9,755 nucleotides of DNA from JACCTI01 sp051005695 (GCA_051005695.1 JBPCJC010000032.1:1-9755); one strand, 5' to 3'; shown: positions 1 through 6,623, numbered from the stretch's first letter. Notes: generated by a model from the sequence alone, not told the origin. A program made the numbers and translations.

Positions 1-334
1 CATCCTTTACTTCCTTGATCGCTCCACTATGCGCGCCCATCCGGAGCTGGATCCGCGGATAATCCTTCAACGCTCTGCTGATCTCGACCGCGCATTGCAC
101 GGGCGATTCCGGGTTATCGAAAAATAACAACGCCATCCCGTCGCCTGTAGGCAGGCGCAGGAGTTTTTCTCGCGCGTCCGAGGCGCGAAATCTCGCGGTG
201 CCGCGGACGGTTTGGTTCAGCTGTTGCAGGACTTCGATCTGCTCGTTAACCAGGAGCTTCGAATAACCGACGACATCCAGGAGCAAGACATGCGCAATCT
301 CCAGTTCGAGATCGGGCTCTGGCTCGGAAGGCAT
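1..334 (-). CDS. Class III adenylate/guanylate cyclase-domain protein (N-terminal part, runs off left edge)
   Basis: The minus frame reads 111 codons from ATG (332-334) to the window edge with no stop. An in-frame TAG lies one codon upstream (338-340), so this ATG is the earliest possible ATG start. The translation matches the first half of a class III nucleotide cyclase catalytic domain. AHVLLLDVVGYSKLL (14-28) carries the first metal-binding Asp (D20), LPTGDGMALLFF (61-72) the second (D65), and RMGAHSGAI (98-106) is the later core strand. The 45-residue spacing of the two Asp fits the family. The Lys that usually precedes the TGDG turn and reads the purine base is not evident; the context is R-L-P-T-G-D-G, so substrate choice or activity is uncertain. 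The domain begins almost at the N-terminus, so this is cytoplasmic with no preceding sensor. Proteins of this layout often continue into kinase, TPR or other signalling modules, but the rest lies outside the window. Confidence 0.85.
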   Translation of the reverse strand, partial: MPSEPEPDLELEIAHVLLLDVVGYSKLLVNEQIEVLQQLNQTVRGTARFRASDAREKLLRLPTGDGMALLFFDNPESPVQCAVEISRALKDYPRIQLRMGAHSGAIKEVKD

Positions 335-405
335 GCGCTAGTTCGGACTTCGCCTTGTCCGCGAGCGATGCTGGCAGAGGAAGAAGCTTTTCGTCGAGGG
401 GAAAC

Positions 406-1353
406 CTAGGGTGCAACAGCCCCGGCAGGCGCGTCCGTTTTTCTTGCGCGAACGCGCTCCCACTTCAAAGCGGGCGCGAACGCGGCCAGGTTGAGGATGA
501 TCAAGACCAGACTGAAAAGATACAGGCCCATGGCAAAGGCGACGCCGAGGTGAAGAGTTACCACAAGGCTTAACCAAAACATCCGTGTTCTTCGCGGCCA
601 GATGAAGACGACGTAAAGCAATTCAATCGCCCAAACCGAAATTCCGAGCGAGGGCAGAAGCGCTCGCCAGTGGACCAGCAACTCCGGCGAAACGTGATCG
701 AATGGCGGTCGAGTCAAAGCGCGCCAGACGCTCGCTCCGTTCCACCATCCGCTCCCGAGCAGTTTCGTTAGGCCGCCGAAGAAGTAGATCAAGCAAAGAT
801 GAACCTGGAGGACGCGCCGAAAGAAACCGAGTAAAGACGGATCGCTGGGTTTGATCACGGTCAGGCGCGCGTCGAGGGAGGCACGGTCGGGCAGCGGCGC
901 GAGCATCAGGTAAAAGAGGCCGATCGTCATTACGCTATCGACTCCGTAGGCATTGAACCCGCCGCTCTTCGCTAAACAAAGATGAAGCAGCCAGGTGATC
1001 ACCGCCGAAGTTCGACAGAACAATCCCGCCGTGAGCAAGCAGCCGGCGGTGATGAGTAGGAACCAAACCAGCCGAAGAGCGCTTCCCTCGTCGATCCCGA
1101 GCACGGCCGCCGCCGTAGTTATCCAACGCAACGAGGGCACGCATACTCCTTCAGCTCGGAGGAGAGCTTCCGATACCTCGCTTCCTAAGAAACCGGTTCC
1201 CGCGTGGCCAAAAAACAACCCCCAGGAGCTGCGCAGCGAAAGACCGTAGAGAATGACCTCAGCTCCCAGCCCTGTTCTTAAAATGGTGAGCCAACGATCG
1301 TCCTCCGGAAGGAAGAGGAAATCGCAAACCCGCTCGCCTATTTTGTCAGGCAT
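406..1353 (-). CDS. HTTM-domain (vitamin K-dependent carboxylase-like) integral membrane protein
   Basis: This 315-aa protein has several hydrophobic segments (roughly residues 22-40, 93-112, 117-127, 140-153, 184-198, 236-252 and 258-294), so it is a polytopic inner-membrane protein. The segment IYFFGGLTKLLGSGWWNG (189-206), followed by SVW, and the C-terminal THLHLGVAFAMG-like block with a long hydrophobic stretch are typical of the HTTM family, which shares its membrane domain with animal gamma-glutamyl carboxylase. From memory, K197 in G-L-T-K-L aligns with the proposed catalytic-base Lys of human GGCX (K218, in G-x-K-K-L-D). Bacterial HTTM proteins have no settled function and carboxylation of Glu is only an inference. 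It is the last gene of a three-gene operon, starting 9 nt after the 189-aa gene. The ATG at 1353 has no obvious Shine-Dalgarno site. The tail (296-315) is basic and Ala/Pro-rich. Confidence 0.85.
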   Translation of the reverse strand: MPDKIGERVCDFLFLPEDDRWLTILRTGLGAEVILYGLSLRSSWGLFFGHAGTGFLGSEVSEALLRAEGVCVPSLRWITTAAAVLGIDEGSALRLVWFLLITAGCLLTAGLFCRTSAVITWLLHLCLAKSGGFNAYGVDSVMTIGLFYLMLAPLPDRASLDARLTVIKPSDPSLLGFFRRVLQVHLCLIYFFGGLTKLLGSGWWNGASVWRALTRPPFDHVSPELLVHWRALLPSLGISVWAIELLYVVFIWPRRTRMFWLSLVVTLHLGVAFAMGLYLFSLVLIILNLAAFAPALKWERVRARKTDAPAGAVAP

Positions 1354-1362
1354 CGGAGTTGT

Positions 1363-1932
1363 CTAAGGTTTCGGGTGTCGAAGGGAAAAATCGTAAGCGG
1401 AAACCGATCGGTAAGTTAGTCGCCTGCCTTGGACGTATTCCGCGAGCGTGGGTAAATCGGAAACGCCGAGGATAGCGTGCGTGCTGGTCACCTCGGGATA
1501 TTTGCGCCAGGCCGAAGCGACGATGCTTCGGATCAACAGTTCCCGCAGTTGTTCCGGCTCCGCTTCTCCGACTTGATCTATCAGGGTGGAGAGACGCAAC
1601 ACGTCGGCCGATTGATCATTAATTGTCGTCCGGTGATCGAGTGGTGCATTCGCGAGATGCATTTCGAGGGTTAGCCGGTAACTATTAGCAACATTGGGCG
1701 CGAAGTAACTGTAACCACTTTCGCTCCCGGCGAGATGCAGATAGCTCCGGAACAGAACCTTCGGGCGCAGCGTCTTCTGAATAAGCTGCCGACCCACCTC
1801 CGCTACGTGCGCGATTGAGGCAGGCAGAGCGGTCTCGTTTCGCCCGATCAAACCCAGCGTGTCTTCACTACAGACCGCCAGGACCGCGAAGAAGTGAACC
1901 GCAAAGGCCGCAAGATAGACCCGGCGGCGCAC
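1363..1932 (-). CDS. Signal-anchored hypothetical protein in HTTM operon
   Basis: A 189-aa protein with no family I can name. It starts with GTG at 1932, 6 nt after the stop of the upstream lipoprotein gene, and ends 9 nt before the HTTM gene, so the three are almost certainly co-transcribed. The N-terminus, RRR followed by a hydrophobic stretch (about residues 5-21), looks like an uncleaved signal anchor or signal peptide, placing the rest outside the inner membrane. The segment GSESGYSYFAPNVANSYRL (69-87) is the most distinctive block, and I recall similar YxFFAPNV-type motifs in proteins encoded beside HTTM genes. The remainder is soluble and mixed alpha/beta in character, with an acidic middle (DQVGEAEPEQLREL) and a C-terminus rich in Tyr and Arg. 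The operon position suggests it is a partner or substrate of the HTTM protein; that is inference. Confidence 0.75.
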   Translation of the reverse strand: MRRRVYLAAFAVHFFAVLAVCSEDTLGLIGRNETALPASIAHVAEVGRQLIQKTLRPKVLFRSYLHLAGSESGYSYFAPNVANSYRLTLEMHLANAPLDHRTTINDQSADVLRLSTLIDQVGEAEPEQLRELLIRSIVASAWRKYPEVTSTHAILGVSDLPTLAEYVQGRRLTYRSVSAYDFSLRHPKP

Positions 1933-1938
1933 CCGGGA

Positions 1939-2361
1939 TTAATGCGCTGGAGTAGGAGTTGGAGTAGGATTGAGATTGAGGCCGGCTTTCGCCTCATCCA
2001 TAAAACGCACGAATTCCACGGTACTTTCGAAGCCAGCGTGCATGGTGTGGCTGCTTCCGCCTTTCGGTTCCTTGCCTGAGCTAACAGTGACGCTGTCCGT
2101 TTGGATGGTTCCCGAGCCCCCAGGCCAGACCTCCTTGCCGTTTTCGTCTTTTATTTTGGACGCGCTCTTGAGCGCGTGATGATCGAGTGCTTTCGTGACC
2201 TTGTCGCCATTGGTGACCTGCCCATTGGCCAGATCAAAACTAACTACCACCGGCACCTTGTCGCTCGGCGTAGGAGCGAAGTCCCAACACGCGGATAGTC
2301 CTAGGAGGACGCCAACGCCGACCACCGCAAGACCTGCAATTGTAGGCAATGAATTTTTCAT
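1939..2361 (-). CDS. Putative lipoprotein, first gene of HTTM operon
   Basis: I start this gene at the ATG at 2361 (140 aa) rather than at the longer open frame up to 2484. From 2361 the protein opens with MKN, a hydrophobic core (7-21) and the lipobox L-S-A-C (Cys25), a standard lipoprotein signal. The longer version would put 41 implausible residues, read through an inverted-repeat region, in front of it. The mature part is hydrophilic, rich in Lys, Asp, Gly and Ser, with a VPVVVSFDLANGQVTNGD strand-like block (38-55). It ends in the low-complexity tail PTPTPTPAH, encoded by short repeats of ggagta/ggagtt on the plus strand near 1948-1965. Function unknown. It is followed 6 nt later by the 189-aa gene and then HTTM, so it is probably an exported partner in that system. 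The start has only a GAGG-like site directly against the ATG. Confidence 0.75.
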   Translation of the reverse strand: MKNSLPTIAGLAVVGVGVLLGLSACWDFAPTPSDKVPVVVSFDLANGQVTNGDKVTKALDHHALKSASKIKDENGKEVWPGGSGTIQTDSVTVSSGKEPKGGSSHTMHAGFESTVEFVRFMDEAKAGLNLNPTPTPTPAH

Positions 2362-2570
2362 CCCTCGGTTATGAGGGAAAGCTTCAGGATTTCCAAGCAA
2401 TAATCTCGCGCGGCATAACCTTTGCCGCGCGAGATTACCTAACGAAGGTGGAAGGATGCTGACTGCTGGCTGCGCGCATTCCAAGCAGAACCACCTTCAA
2501 GTGCGAAGCTTCGCGGAAACGAATGGTTGCCACAGCCGCTCAACCTCACTGAAGGTGCTACCAGAAATTT
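2362..2570. promoter_or_regulatory. Divergent intergenic region with inverted repeats
   Basis: This 209-nt gap separates the HTTM operon (minus) from the FMN reductase gene (plus) and must hold promoters for both. It contains a perfect 15-bp inverted repeat (2401-2437, listed separately), a 5-bp hairpin CCCTC/GAGGG (2362-2377) directly at the lipoprotein start, widely spaced arms GAAGGTGG (2444-2451) and CCACCTTC (2491-2498), and a 12-bp perfect palindrome GCGAAGCTTCGC (2503-2514). I could not identify a convincing -35/-10 pair for either direction. Confidence 0.5.
2401..2437. repeat. Perfect 15-bp inverted repeat (hairpin, 7-nt loop)
   Basis: The left arm TAATCTCGCGCGGCA (2401-2415) is the exact reverse complement of the right arm TGCCGCGCGAGATTA (2423-2437), with loop TAACCTT between them. 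Neither side is followed by a run of T, so it is not a typical rho-independent terminator, and it sits between divergent gene starts where no terminator is expected. It could be a REP-like element, an operator for a dimeric regulator, or a transcribed hairpin in a leader. A copy of the octamer CCTAACGA begins immediately after it (2438-2445). Confidence 0.8.
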
Positions 2571-3137
2571 ATGGCCGAAACCAACTTACTGATCCCGGTG
2601 ATCCTGGGCACGGGGCGCGAAGGGCGGCGGAGCGAACATGCGGCGCGCTTTGTCTTCGGCGAATTGCAGAAGCGCGCGGGTGTTGTCGGTGAGTTCGTCG
2701 ATGTGCGGGAGCTGAAGTTTGATCTGACCGTCCCTAACGAGGAGACGCGCGACCCGCAATGGGCGGCGTTAGCGAAACGCGCGGATGGTTTCGTCATCGT
2801 AACCCCGGAATACAACCATGGGTATCCCGGCCTGTTAAAGCACGCGCTCGACATGAACCTGGAAGAGTACGTTCACAAGGCGGTCGGACTATGCGGTGTT
2901 TCCGCGGGGACCTTCGGCGGGGCGCGCGTGATCGAGGCGCTCCTGCCAGTGATGCGCGAGCTTGGTTTAGTGACCACTTTTATCGATGTGAACTTTGGCA
3001 GCGCGGGCAAGCTCTTCGATGAAACCGGGAAATTGCTCGACGAGAAATTTGTCGGCCGAGTGGCGAAGTTTCTCGATGAATTAATCTGGATGACGCGTGT
3101 TCTTCGTCACGGCCGGGAAATGATCCCGCCCACCTAA
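2571..3137 (+). CDS. NADPH-dependent FMN reductase family protein
   Basis: A 188-aa cytoplasmic flavodoxin-fold protein, near the usual length of this family (about 180-200 aa). The N-terminal strand leads into the phosphate-binding loop GTGREGRRSEHAAR (13-26). The FMN-binding signature is clear at TPEYNHGYPGLLKHALD (78-94), and GVSAGTFGGARVIEAL (109-124) is the second conserved loop. Family members reduce FMN, quinones, azo dyes or metals using NAD(P)H; the physiological substrate cannot be read from sequence. ATG at 2571 is chosen because it sits directly before the first beta strand. No Shine-Dalgarno site is seen. The stop codon lies inside a CCTAACGA octamer (3133-3140). The rescue-factor gene follows 15 nt downstream and probably shares the transcript. 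Confidence 0.9.
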   Translation: MAETNLLIPVILGTGREGRRSEHAARFVFGELQKRAGVVGEFVDVRELKFDLTVPNEETRDPQWAALAKRADGFVIVTPEYNHGYPGLLKHALDMNLEEYVHKAVGLCGVSAGTFGGARVIEALLPVMRELGLVTTFIDVNFGSAGKLFDETGKLLDEKFVGRVAKFLDELIWMTRVLRHGREMIPPT

Positions 3138-3152
3138 CGAGTAGTTCCGGGA

Positions 3153-3536
3153 ATGAGCGACAGCTTCGACGAGCGCTTACGGCGCGCGGGAATTCGGGAG
3201 GAAGATCTGCAGGAAAACTTCGCGCGCTCCAGTGGTCCGGGCGGGCAAAACGTGAACAAGGTTTCGACCGCGGTGACGCTGCGGCATAGGCCGTCGGGGT
3301 TAAGCGTGACCGTCCAGGATTCGCGTTCGCAGGCGACGAACCGCAAGCTGGCGCGGGAGCGTTTACTGACCGCGCTGGAACGGGCTCGCGCGGAAGCAAA
3401 GGCAGCGCAAAAGGCGCAGCGCGAAAAAGTGCGCCGGCAAAATTCGCCGCGCCCGCGCGGATTAAAGCGGCGGATTCTGGAGACCAAACGGAAGCGTTCC
3501 ACCCTCAAGAAACTGCGTGGCCAGGTGGTGGAATGA
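3153..3536 (+). CDS. GGQ-domain ribosome-rescue peptidyl-tRNA hydrolase (ArfB/MTRFR type)
   Basis: A 127-aa RF-1 domain protein lacking the codon-recognition domains of RF1 and RF2. The catalytic loop SSGPGGQNVNKVSTAV (26-41) holds the GGQ motif (30-32) that hydrolyses peptidyl-tRNA in the ribosomal peptidyl-transferase centre. The block DSRSQATNRKLARERLL (56-72) is the conserved second half of the domain. The C-terminal third is strongly basic (RRQNSPRPRGLKRRILETKR and on), as expected for the tail that enters the empty mRNA channel of stalled ribosomes in ArfB. The domain itself (HRPSGLSVTV, RSQATNRKLAR) reads closer to the MTRFR/C12orf65 style than to E. coli ArfB, so the precise subfamily is open. 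It follows the FMN reductase gene by 15 nt; the two functions are unrelated and the pairing may be incidental. Confidence 0.88.
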   Translation: MSDSFDERLRRAGIREEDLQENFARSSGPGGQNVNKVSTAVTLRHRPSGLSVTVQDSRSQATNRKLARERLLTALERARAEAKAAQKAQREKVRRQNSPRPRGLKRRILETKRKRSTLKKLRGQVVE

Positions 3537-3793
3537 TCCGCGGCGCGCCGGCGAGAAAACTCAATCCTGGCTTCATCGGCACATGCTGGCCAGGATAATA
3601 TGCGCGGGTAATTGCCACGATTCCGGAGGCGCGCTGGGCAGGCGGTGCAATTAATGGAAATGCTGGATGCGGTCTACGGCTTCCAGCCGGCTCGGTCCGG
3701 AAGTGCCAATTACCTGACGGAGAAAAACTTCCCGCCGGATACGGCTAACGAGTCCGGCTGTGCCGAATTGGAGTTGGAACCATCAAAAAACCT
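3537..3793. other. Intergenic stretch without a convincing gene
   Basis: The 257 nt between the rescue-factor gene and the small lipoprotein hold only short open frames. A 21-codon frame (3533-3598) overlaps the preceding stop as ATGA, and a 61-codon frame (3612-3797) overlaps the next gene; neither resembles a known protein. Structure present: a 10-bp palindrome CGGCGCGCCG (3541-3550) and 8-bp arms ATCCTGGC/GCCAGGAT (3564-3571 and 3589-3596, 17-nt loop), the latter a possible weak terminator for the upstream pair. The promoter of the lipoprotein gene presumably lies here but I see no clear hexamers. Confidence 0.5.
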
Positions 3794-3976
3794 ATGAAAA
3801 AACTTATCATTCTTGTCCCTCTCCTGGCGATTTTCGCCACCGCCCTAACTTCCTGCACGACGGTCGTGAAGGAGCCCGCGGTTAGCTCCACCACGACTAC
3901 CCACGAGACGAGCTCGGTGTCGCGTCCGGCCGCGGCCACGCAGACGACCACGACCCATACGACCGGCGGCTACTAG
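3794..3976 (+). CDS. Small Thr-rich lipoprotein
   Basis: A 60-aa protein with a textbook lipoprotein signal: MKK, hydrophobic core (4-17) and lipobox L-T-S-C with the lipidated Cys at 21. The mature 40 residues are almost only Thr, Ser, Val, Ala and Pro with a few charged residues, including TTTT and TTTTHTT runs, and end in GGY. It is likely disordered and membrane-tethered, perhaps a small envelope or entericidin-like lipoprotein, but no family is recognised. ATG at 3794 begins the signal peptide exactly; no Shine-Dalgarno site is visible upstream. It is followed by a strong hairpin terminator, so it looks like a single-gene transcript. Confidence 0.75.
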   Translation: MKKLIILVPLLAIFATALTSCTTVVKEPAVSSTTTTHETSSVSRPAAATQTTTTHTTGGY

Positions 3977-4000
3977 TCGATCGAGGATAAGATTCAAGGA

Positions 4001-4036
4001 GGGCGCGCATCGCAGGGTGCGCGCCCTTTCCTTATT
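4001..4036 (+). terminator. Rho-independent terminator, probably bidirectional
   Basis: The stem GGGCGCGCA (4001-4009) pairs perfectly with TGCGCGCCC (4018-4026) around an 8-nt loop, followed by TTTCCTTATT on the plus strand. It lies 25 nt after the stop of the small lipoprotein gene. The gyrA stop codon (4032-4034, minus) falls in the T-rich tail, so the same hairpin lies directly downstream of gyrA on the minus strand. There it is followed by TCCTT, a weaker T tract. Confidence 0.8.
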
Positions 4037-6623
4037 CCTCGGCGATTGCTTCGACTTCGGCTTCTTCGGTCGCGTCGCTGACCACGCGCGCGATCGCCTG
4101 AAGTTTTTCCGCGCCCTTCAAATCCATCAATTTCACGCCCATGGTATTTCGGCCGACGGCGCGAATTTCTTTCACTCGCGTGCGCACCATCTGGCCCTTG
4201 GTGGTGATGAGCATGAGCTCGTCGTTATCCATCACCGTGAGCGCGCCGACGACGTTGCCGGTTTTCTCGCCGGTCTTCATCGTGATGATGCCTTTGCCGC
4301 CGCGTTTCTGTTTTCGGTAATCGTCGAACGGCGTGCGTTTGCCGATGCCGTTTTCGCCGGCGACGAGGAGCATGGAATCGGAATTCACGACCGCGAGGGC
4401 GACAATTAAATCGCCTTTCTCCGGCCGAATTCCCCAGACGCCGACGGTGTTGCGGCCTTGGTCGCGCAACTGATCTTCGTGGAAGCGCAGGCTCATCCCT
4501 TCCTTGGTGATCAGGACGATTTCGTTGTCGCCAGTCGTTAGCTTGGCGTCGATCAGGCAATCATCTTCTTCAATCTGGATCGCGATAATCCCGCCCTTCC
4601 GCACGTTACTGTAGTCCGACAGGTTCGATTTCTTAATGATTCCCGAGCGGGTCGCGAAAACGATGTGAAAATTTTCATCCCAGGTTTCGTCGACAACGTT
4701 CGCGCCCATCCCGGATTTCTTTGCCTGCACGCGAATAGTCGCGGCAATCTTTTCGTCGCTCCGCAGTTCGAGCAGGTTGGCAATCGAGCGGCCCTTGGCG
4801 GCGCGCCCCATCTCCGGAATTTCGTAAACCTTTTCCACATACGCGCGACCGCTGGTAGTGAAGAACATCAGATAATCGTGCGTCGTCGCAGTGAAGAGAT
4901 GCTCAATGAAATCGCCCTCTTCCTCCTCGGTCGCGCCTTCGCGCGTGGTCATGCCGATGACGCCTTTGCCGCCGCGGCGTTGCGCGCGGAAAGCGCTTAC
5001 GGCGGTGCGTTTGATGAAACCGCCATGAGTGATGCTGATGATCGTGCCCTCATTGGCGATCAGATCCTCCATGTTGATCTCGCCTTCATCGGGCACGAGC
5101 TGGGTCAAACGCGGACCAGCGTGCTTCTGCTGAATTTCGCGCAGCTCCTTCTTGATGATTTCGAGCACGCGCGATTCTTTCGCGAGGATGTCGATCAAAT
5201 CTTTGATCGTCTCGATCAGCCCTTTGTATTCGCTATCAATCTTCTCCCGTTCCAGCCCGGTCAGTTGATACAGACGAAGCTCGAGAATCTGATTCGTCTG
5301 GTGTTCGCTGAACACATAACGGCCATCGGTTAGGCGCGCTTCGTTCCGAATCAGGATGCCGATCTTCTCGACCTGTTTCCGCGTGAATTCGAAGGCGAGT
5401 AATTTCACCCGCGCTTCATCGCGATTAGCCGATCCGCGAATGATCCGGATGAATTCATCCATGTTCGCGAGCGCGATGAGATAACCTTCGAGGGTTTCGG
5501 CGCGCTCTTCGGCTTTGCGTAATTCGAAACGCGTCCGACGCAGGACCACTTCCCGCCGATGCTCGATGTAGGCTGTGTTCGCGTCCTTGAGATTGAGCAG
5601 TTTGGGCCGGCCGTGATCGATCGCCAGCATGGACGCGGCGAAGGAACTTTCGAGCGCGGTGTGCTTGTAGAGATTGTTGATGACGACTTTCGGATTGCCG
5701 TCGCGTTTCAACTCGATCACGACACGCGTGTTCTCGTCCGACTCGTCGCGGATTGCGCTGATGTCCGTCAGCACCTTCTCGTTCACGAGATCGGCGATGC
5801 GTTCCACGAGCGTCGCGCGGTTCACATTGTAGGGAATTTCCGTGATCACGATCTGCTCGCGATTTCCCTTCAATTCTTCCACGCCCGCTTTGCCGCGAAC
5901 CTTCATGCTGCCGCGGCCGGTCGTGAGGTACAGGCGGACGCCGGCCAGACCGAGCAGCGCGCAACCTGTCGGAAAATCCGGACCCTTCACGTACTTCATC
6001 AACCCATCGAGATCGATGTCGGGATCGTCAATCTGCGCGCAAATTCCGTCGATCACTTCGCCGAGATTGTGTGGCGGAATATTCGTCGCCATGCCGACCG
6101 CGATGCCGGTTCCGCCGTTCACGAGCAAATTCGGAAATGCCGCCGGAAACACTCTCGGCTCGGTCCGGGTCTCGTCGTAGTTCGGAACGAAATCGACCGT
6201 GTCCTTGTCCATGTCGACCATGAGCGCGGCGCCGAGATGCGTCATCCGCGCCTCGGTGTAGCGCATGGCCGCCGGCGGATCGCCTTCGACCGACCCAAAG
6301 TTTCCCTGGCCATCGACGAGCGTCTCGCGCATCGCCCAATCCTGGGCCATGTGCACCAGCGTCGGATAAATCACCGCCTCGCCGTGCGGGTGATAGTTAC
6401 CGCTGGTGTCACCGCAAATCTTCGCGCACTTCCGATGCTGCCGATTCGGGAAAAGCGAGAGATCGTGCATCGCGTAGAGGATGCGGCGTTGCGAAGGTTT
6501 TAATCCATCGCGCGCATCCGGCAGCGCGCGCGAGATGATGACCGACATCGAGTAATCGAGGAACGATCTCGAGACTTCTTCGGCGACGTTGATCGGCTCT
6601 ATTTTTTCGTTCGGGTTATACAC
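4032..6623 (-). CDS. gyrA: DNA gyrase subunit A
   Basis: The 863-aa catalytic subunit of DNA gyrase, which breaks and rejoins DNA in the A2B2 complex and introduces negative supercoils. Length is close to E. coli GyrA (875). The breakage-reunion domain begins at once (NVAEEVSRSFLDYSMSVIIS, 12-31), with the catalytic Tyr at 122 in AAMRYTEAR (118-126). The C-terminal beta-pinwheel domain carries the GyrA box QRRGGKG at 548-554, which distinguishes gyrase from topoisomerase IV, and a second related QKRGGKG at 772-778. The tail is acidic (EEAEVEAIAEE). In the quinolone-determining region the sequence HPHGEAVIYPTLV (78-90) has Ala at 83 and Pro at 87 where E. coli has Ser and Asp. It starts with GTG at 6623, preceded by AAGGA about 8 nt upstream, one of the few good ribosome-binding sites here. 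It follows gyrB by 18 nt, as one operon. Confidence 0.97.
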   Translation of the reverse strand: MYNPNEKIEPINVAEEVSRSFLDYSMSVIISRALPDARDGLKPSQRRILYAMHDLSLFPNRQHRKCAKICGDTSGNYHPHGEAVIYPTLVHMAQDWAMRETLVDGQGNFGSVEGDPPAAMRYTEARMTHLGAALMVDMDKDTVDFVPNYDETRTEPRVFPAAFPNLLVNGGTGIAVGMATNIPPHNLGEVIDGICAQIDDPDIDLDGLMKYVKGPDFPTGCALLGLAGVRLYLTTGRGSMKVRGKAGVEELKGNREQIVITEIPYNVNRATLVERIADLVNEKVLTDISAIRDESDENTRVVIELKRDGNPKVVINNLYKHTALESSFAASMLAIDHGRPKLLNLKDANTAYIEHRREVVLRRTRFELRKAEERAETLEGYLIALANMDEFIRIIRGSANRDEARVKLLAFEFTRKQVEKIGILIRNEARLTDGRYVFSEHQTNQILELRLYQLTGLEREKIDSEYKGLIETIKDLIDILAKESRVLEIIKKELREIQQKHAGPRLTQLVPDEGEINMEDLIANEGTIISITHGGFIKRTAVSAFRAQRRGGKGVIGMTTREGATEEEEGDFIEHLFTATTHDYLMFFTTSGRAYVEKVYEIPEMGRAAKGRSIANLLELRSDEKIAATIRVQAKKSGMGANVVDETWDENFHIVFATRSGIIKKSNLSDYSNVRKGGIIAIQIEEDDCLIDAKLTTGDNEIVLITKEGMSLRFHEDQLRDQGRNTVGVWGIRPEKGDLIVALAVVNSDSMLLVAGENGIGKRTPFDDYRKQKRGGKGIITMKTGEKTGNVVGALTVMDNDELMLITTKGQMVRTRVKEIRAVGRNTMGVKLMDLKGAEKLQAIARVVSDATEEAEVEAIAEE

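Noticed and set aside
212..409. 65-codon plus-strand open frame at the left end
   Set aside because: It overlaps the cyclase-domain gene on the opposite strand, whose translation shows clear catalytic motifs.
2362..2484. N-terminal 41-residue extension of the 140-aa lipoprotein
   Set aside because: It would bury a perfect lipoprotein signal inside the protein and be read through a strong inverted repeat.
3612..3797. 61-codon plus-strand frame before the lipoprotein gene
   Set aside because: No recognisable sequence, no ribosome-binding site, and it overlaps the start of a gene with a clear signal peptide.
4665..5333. 222-codon open frame opposite gyrA
   Set aside because: A shadow of gyrA, for the same reasons.
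5559..6503. 314-codon open frame on the plus strand opposite gyrA
   Set aside because: It is antisense to the highly conserved breakage-reunion domain of gyrA and arises from GC-rich codon use; the translation resembles no protein.
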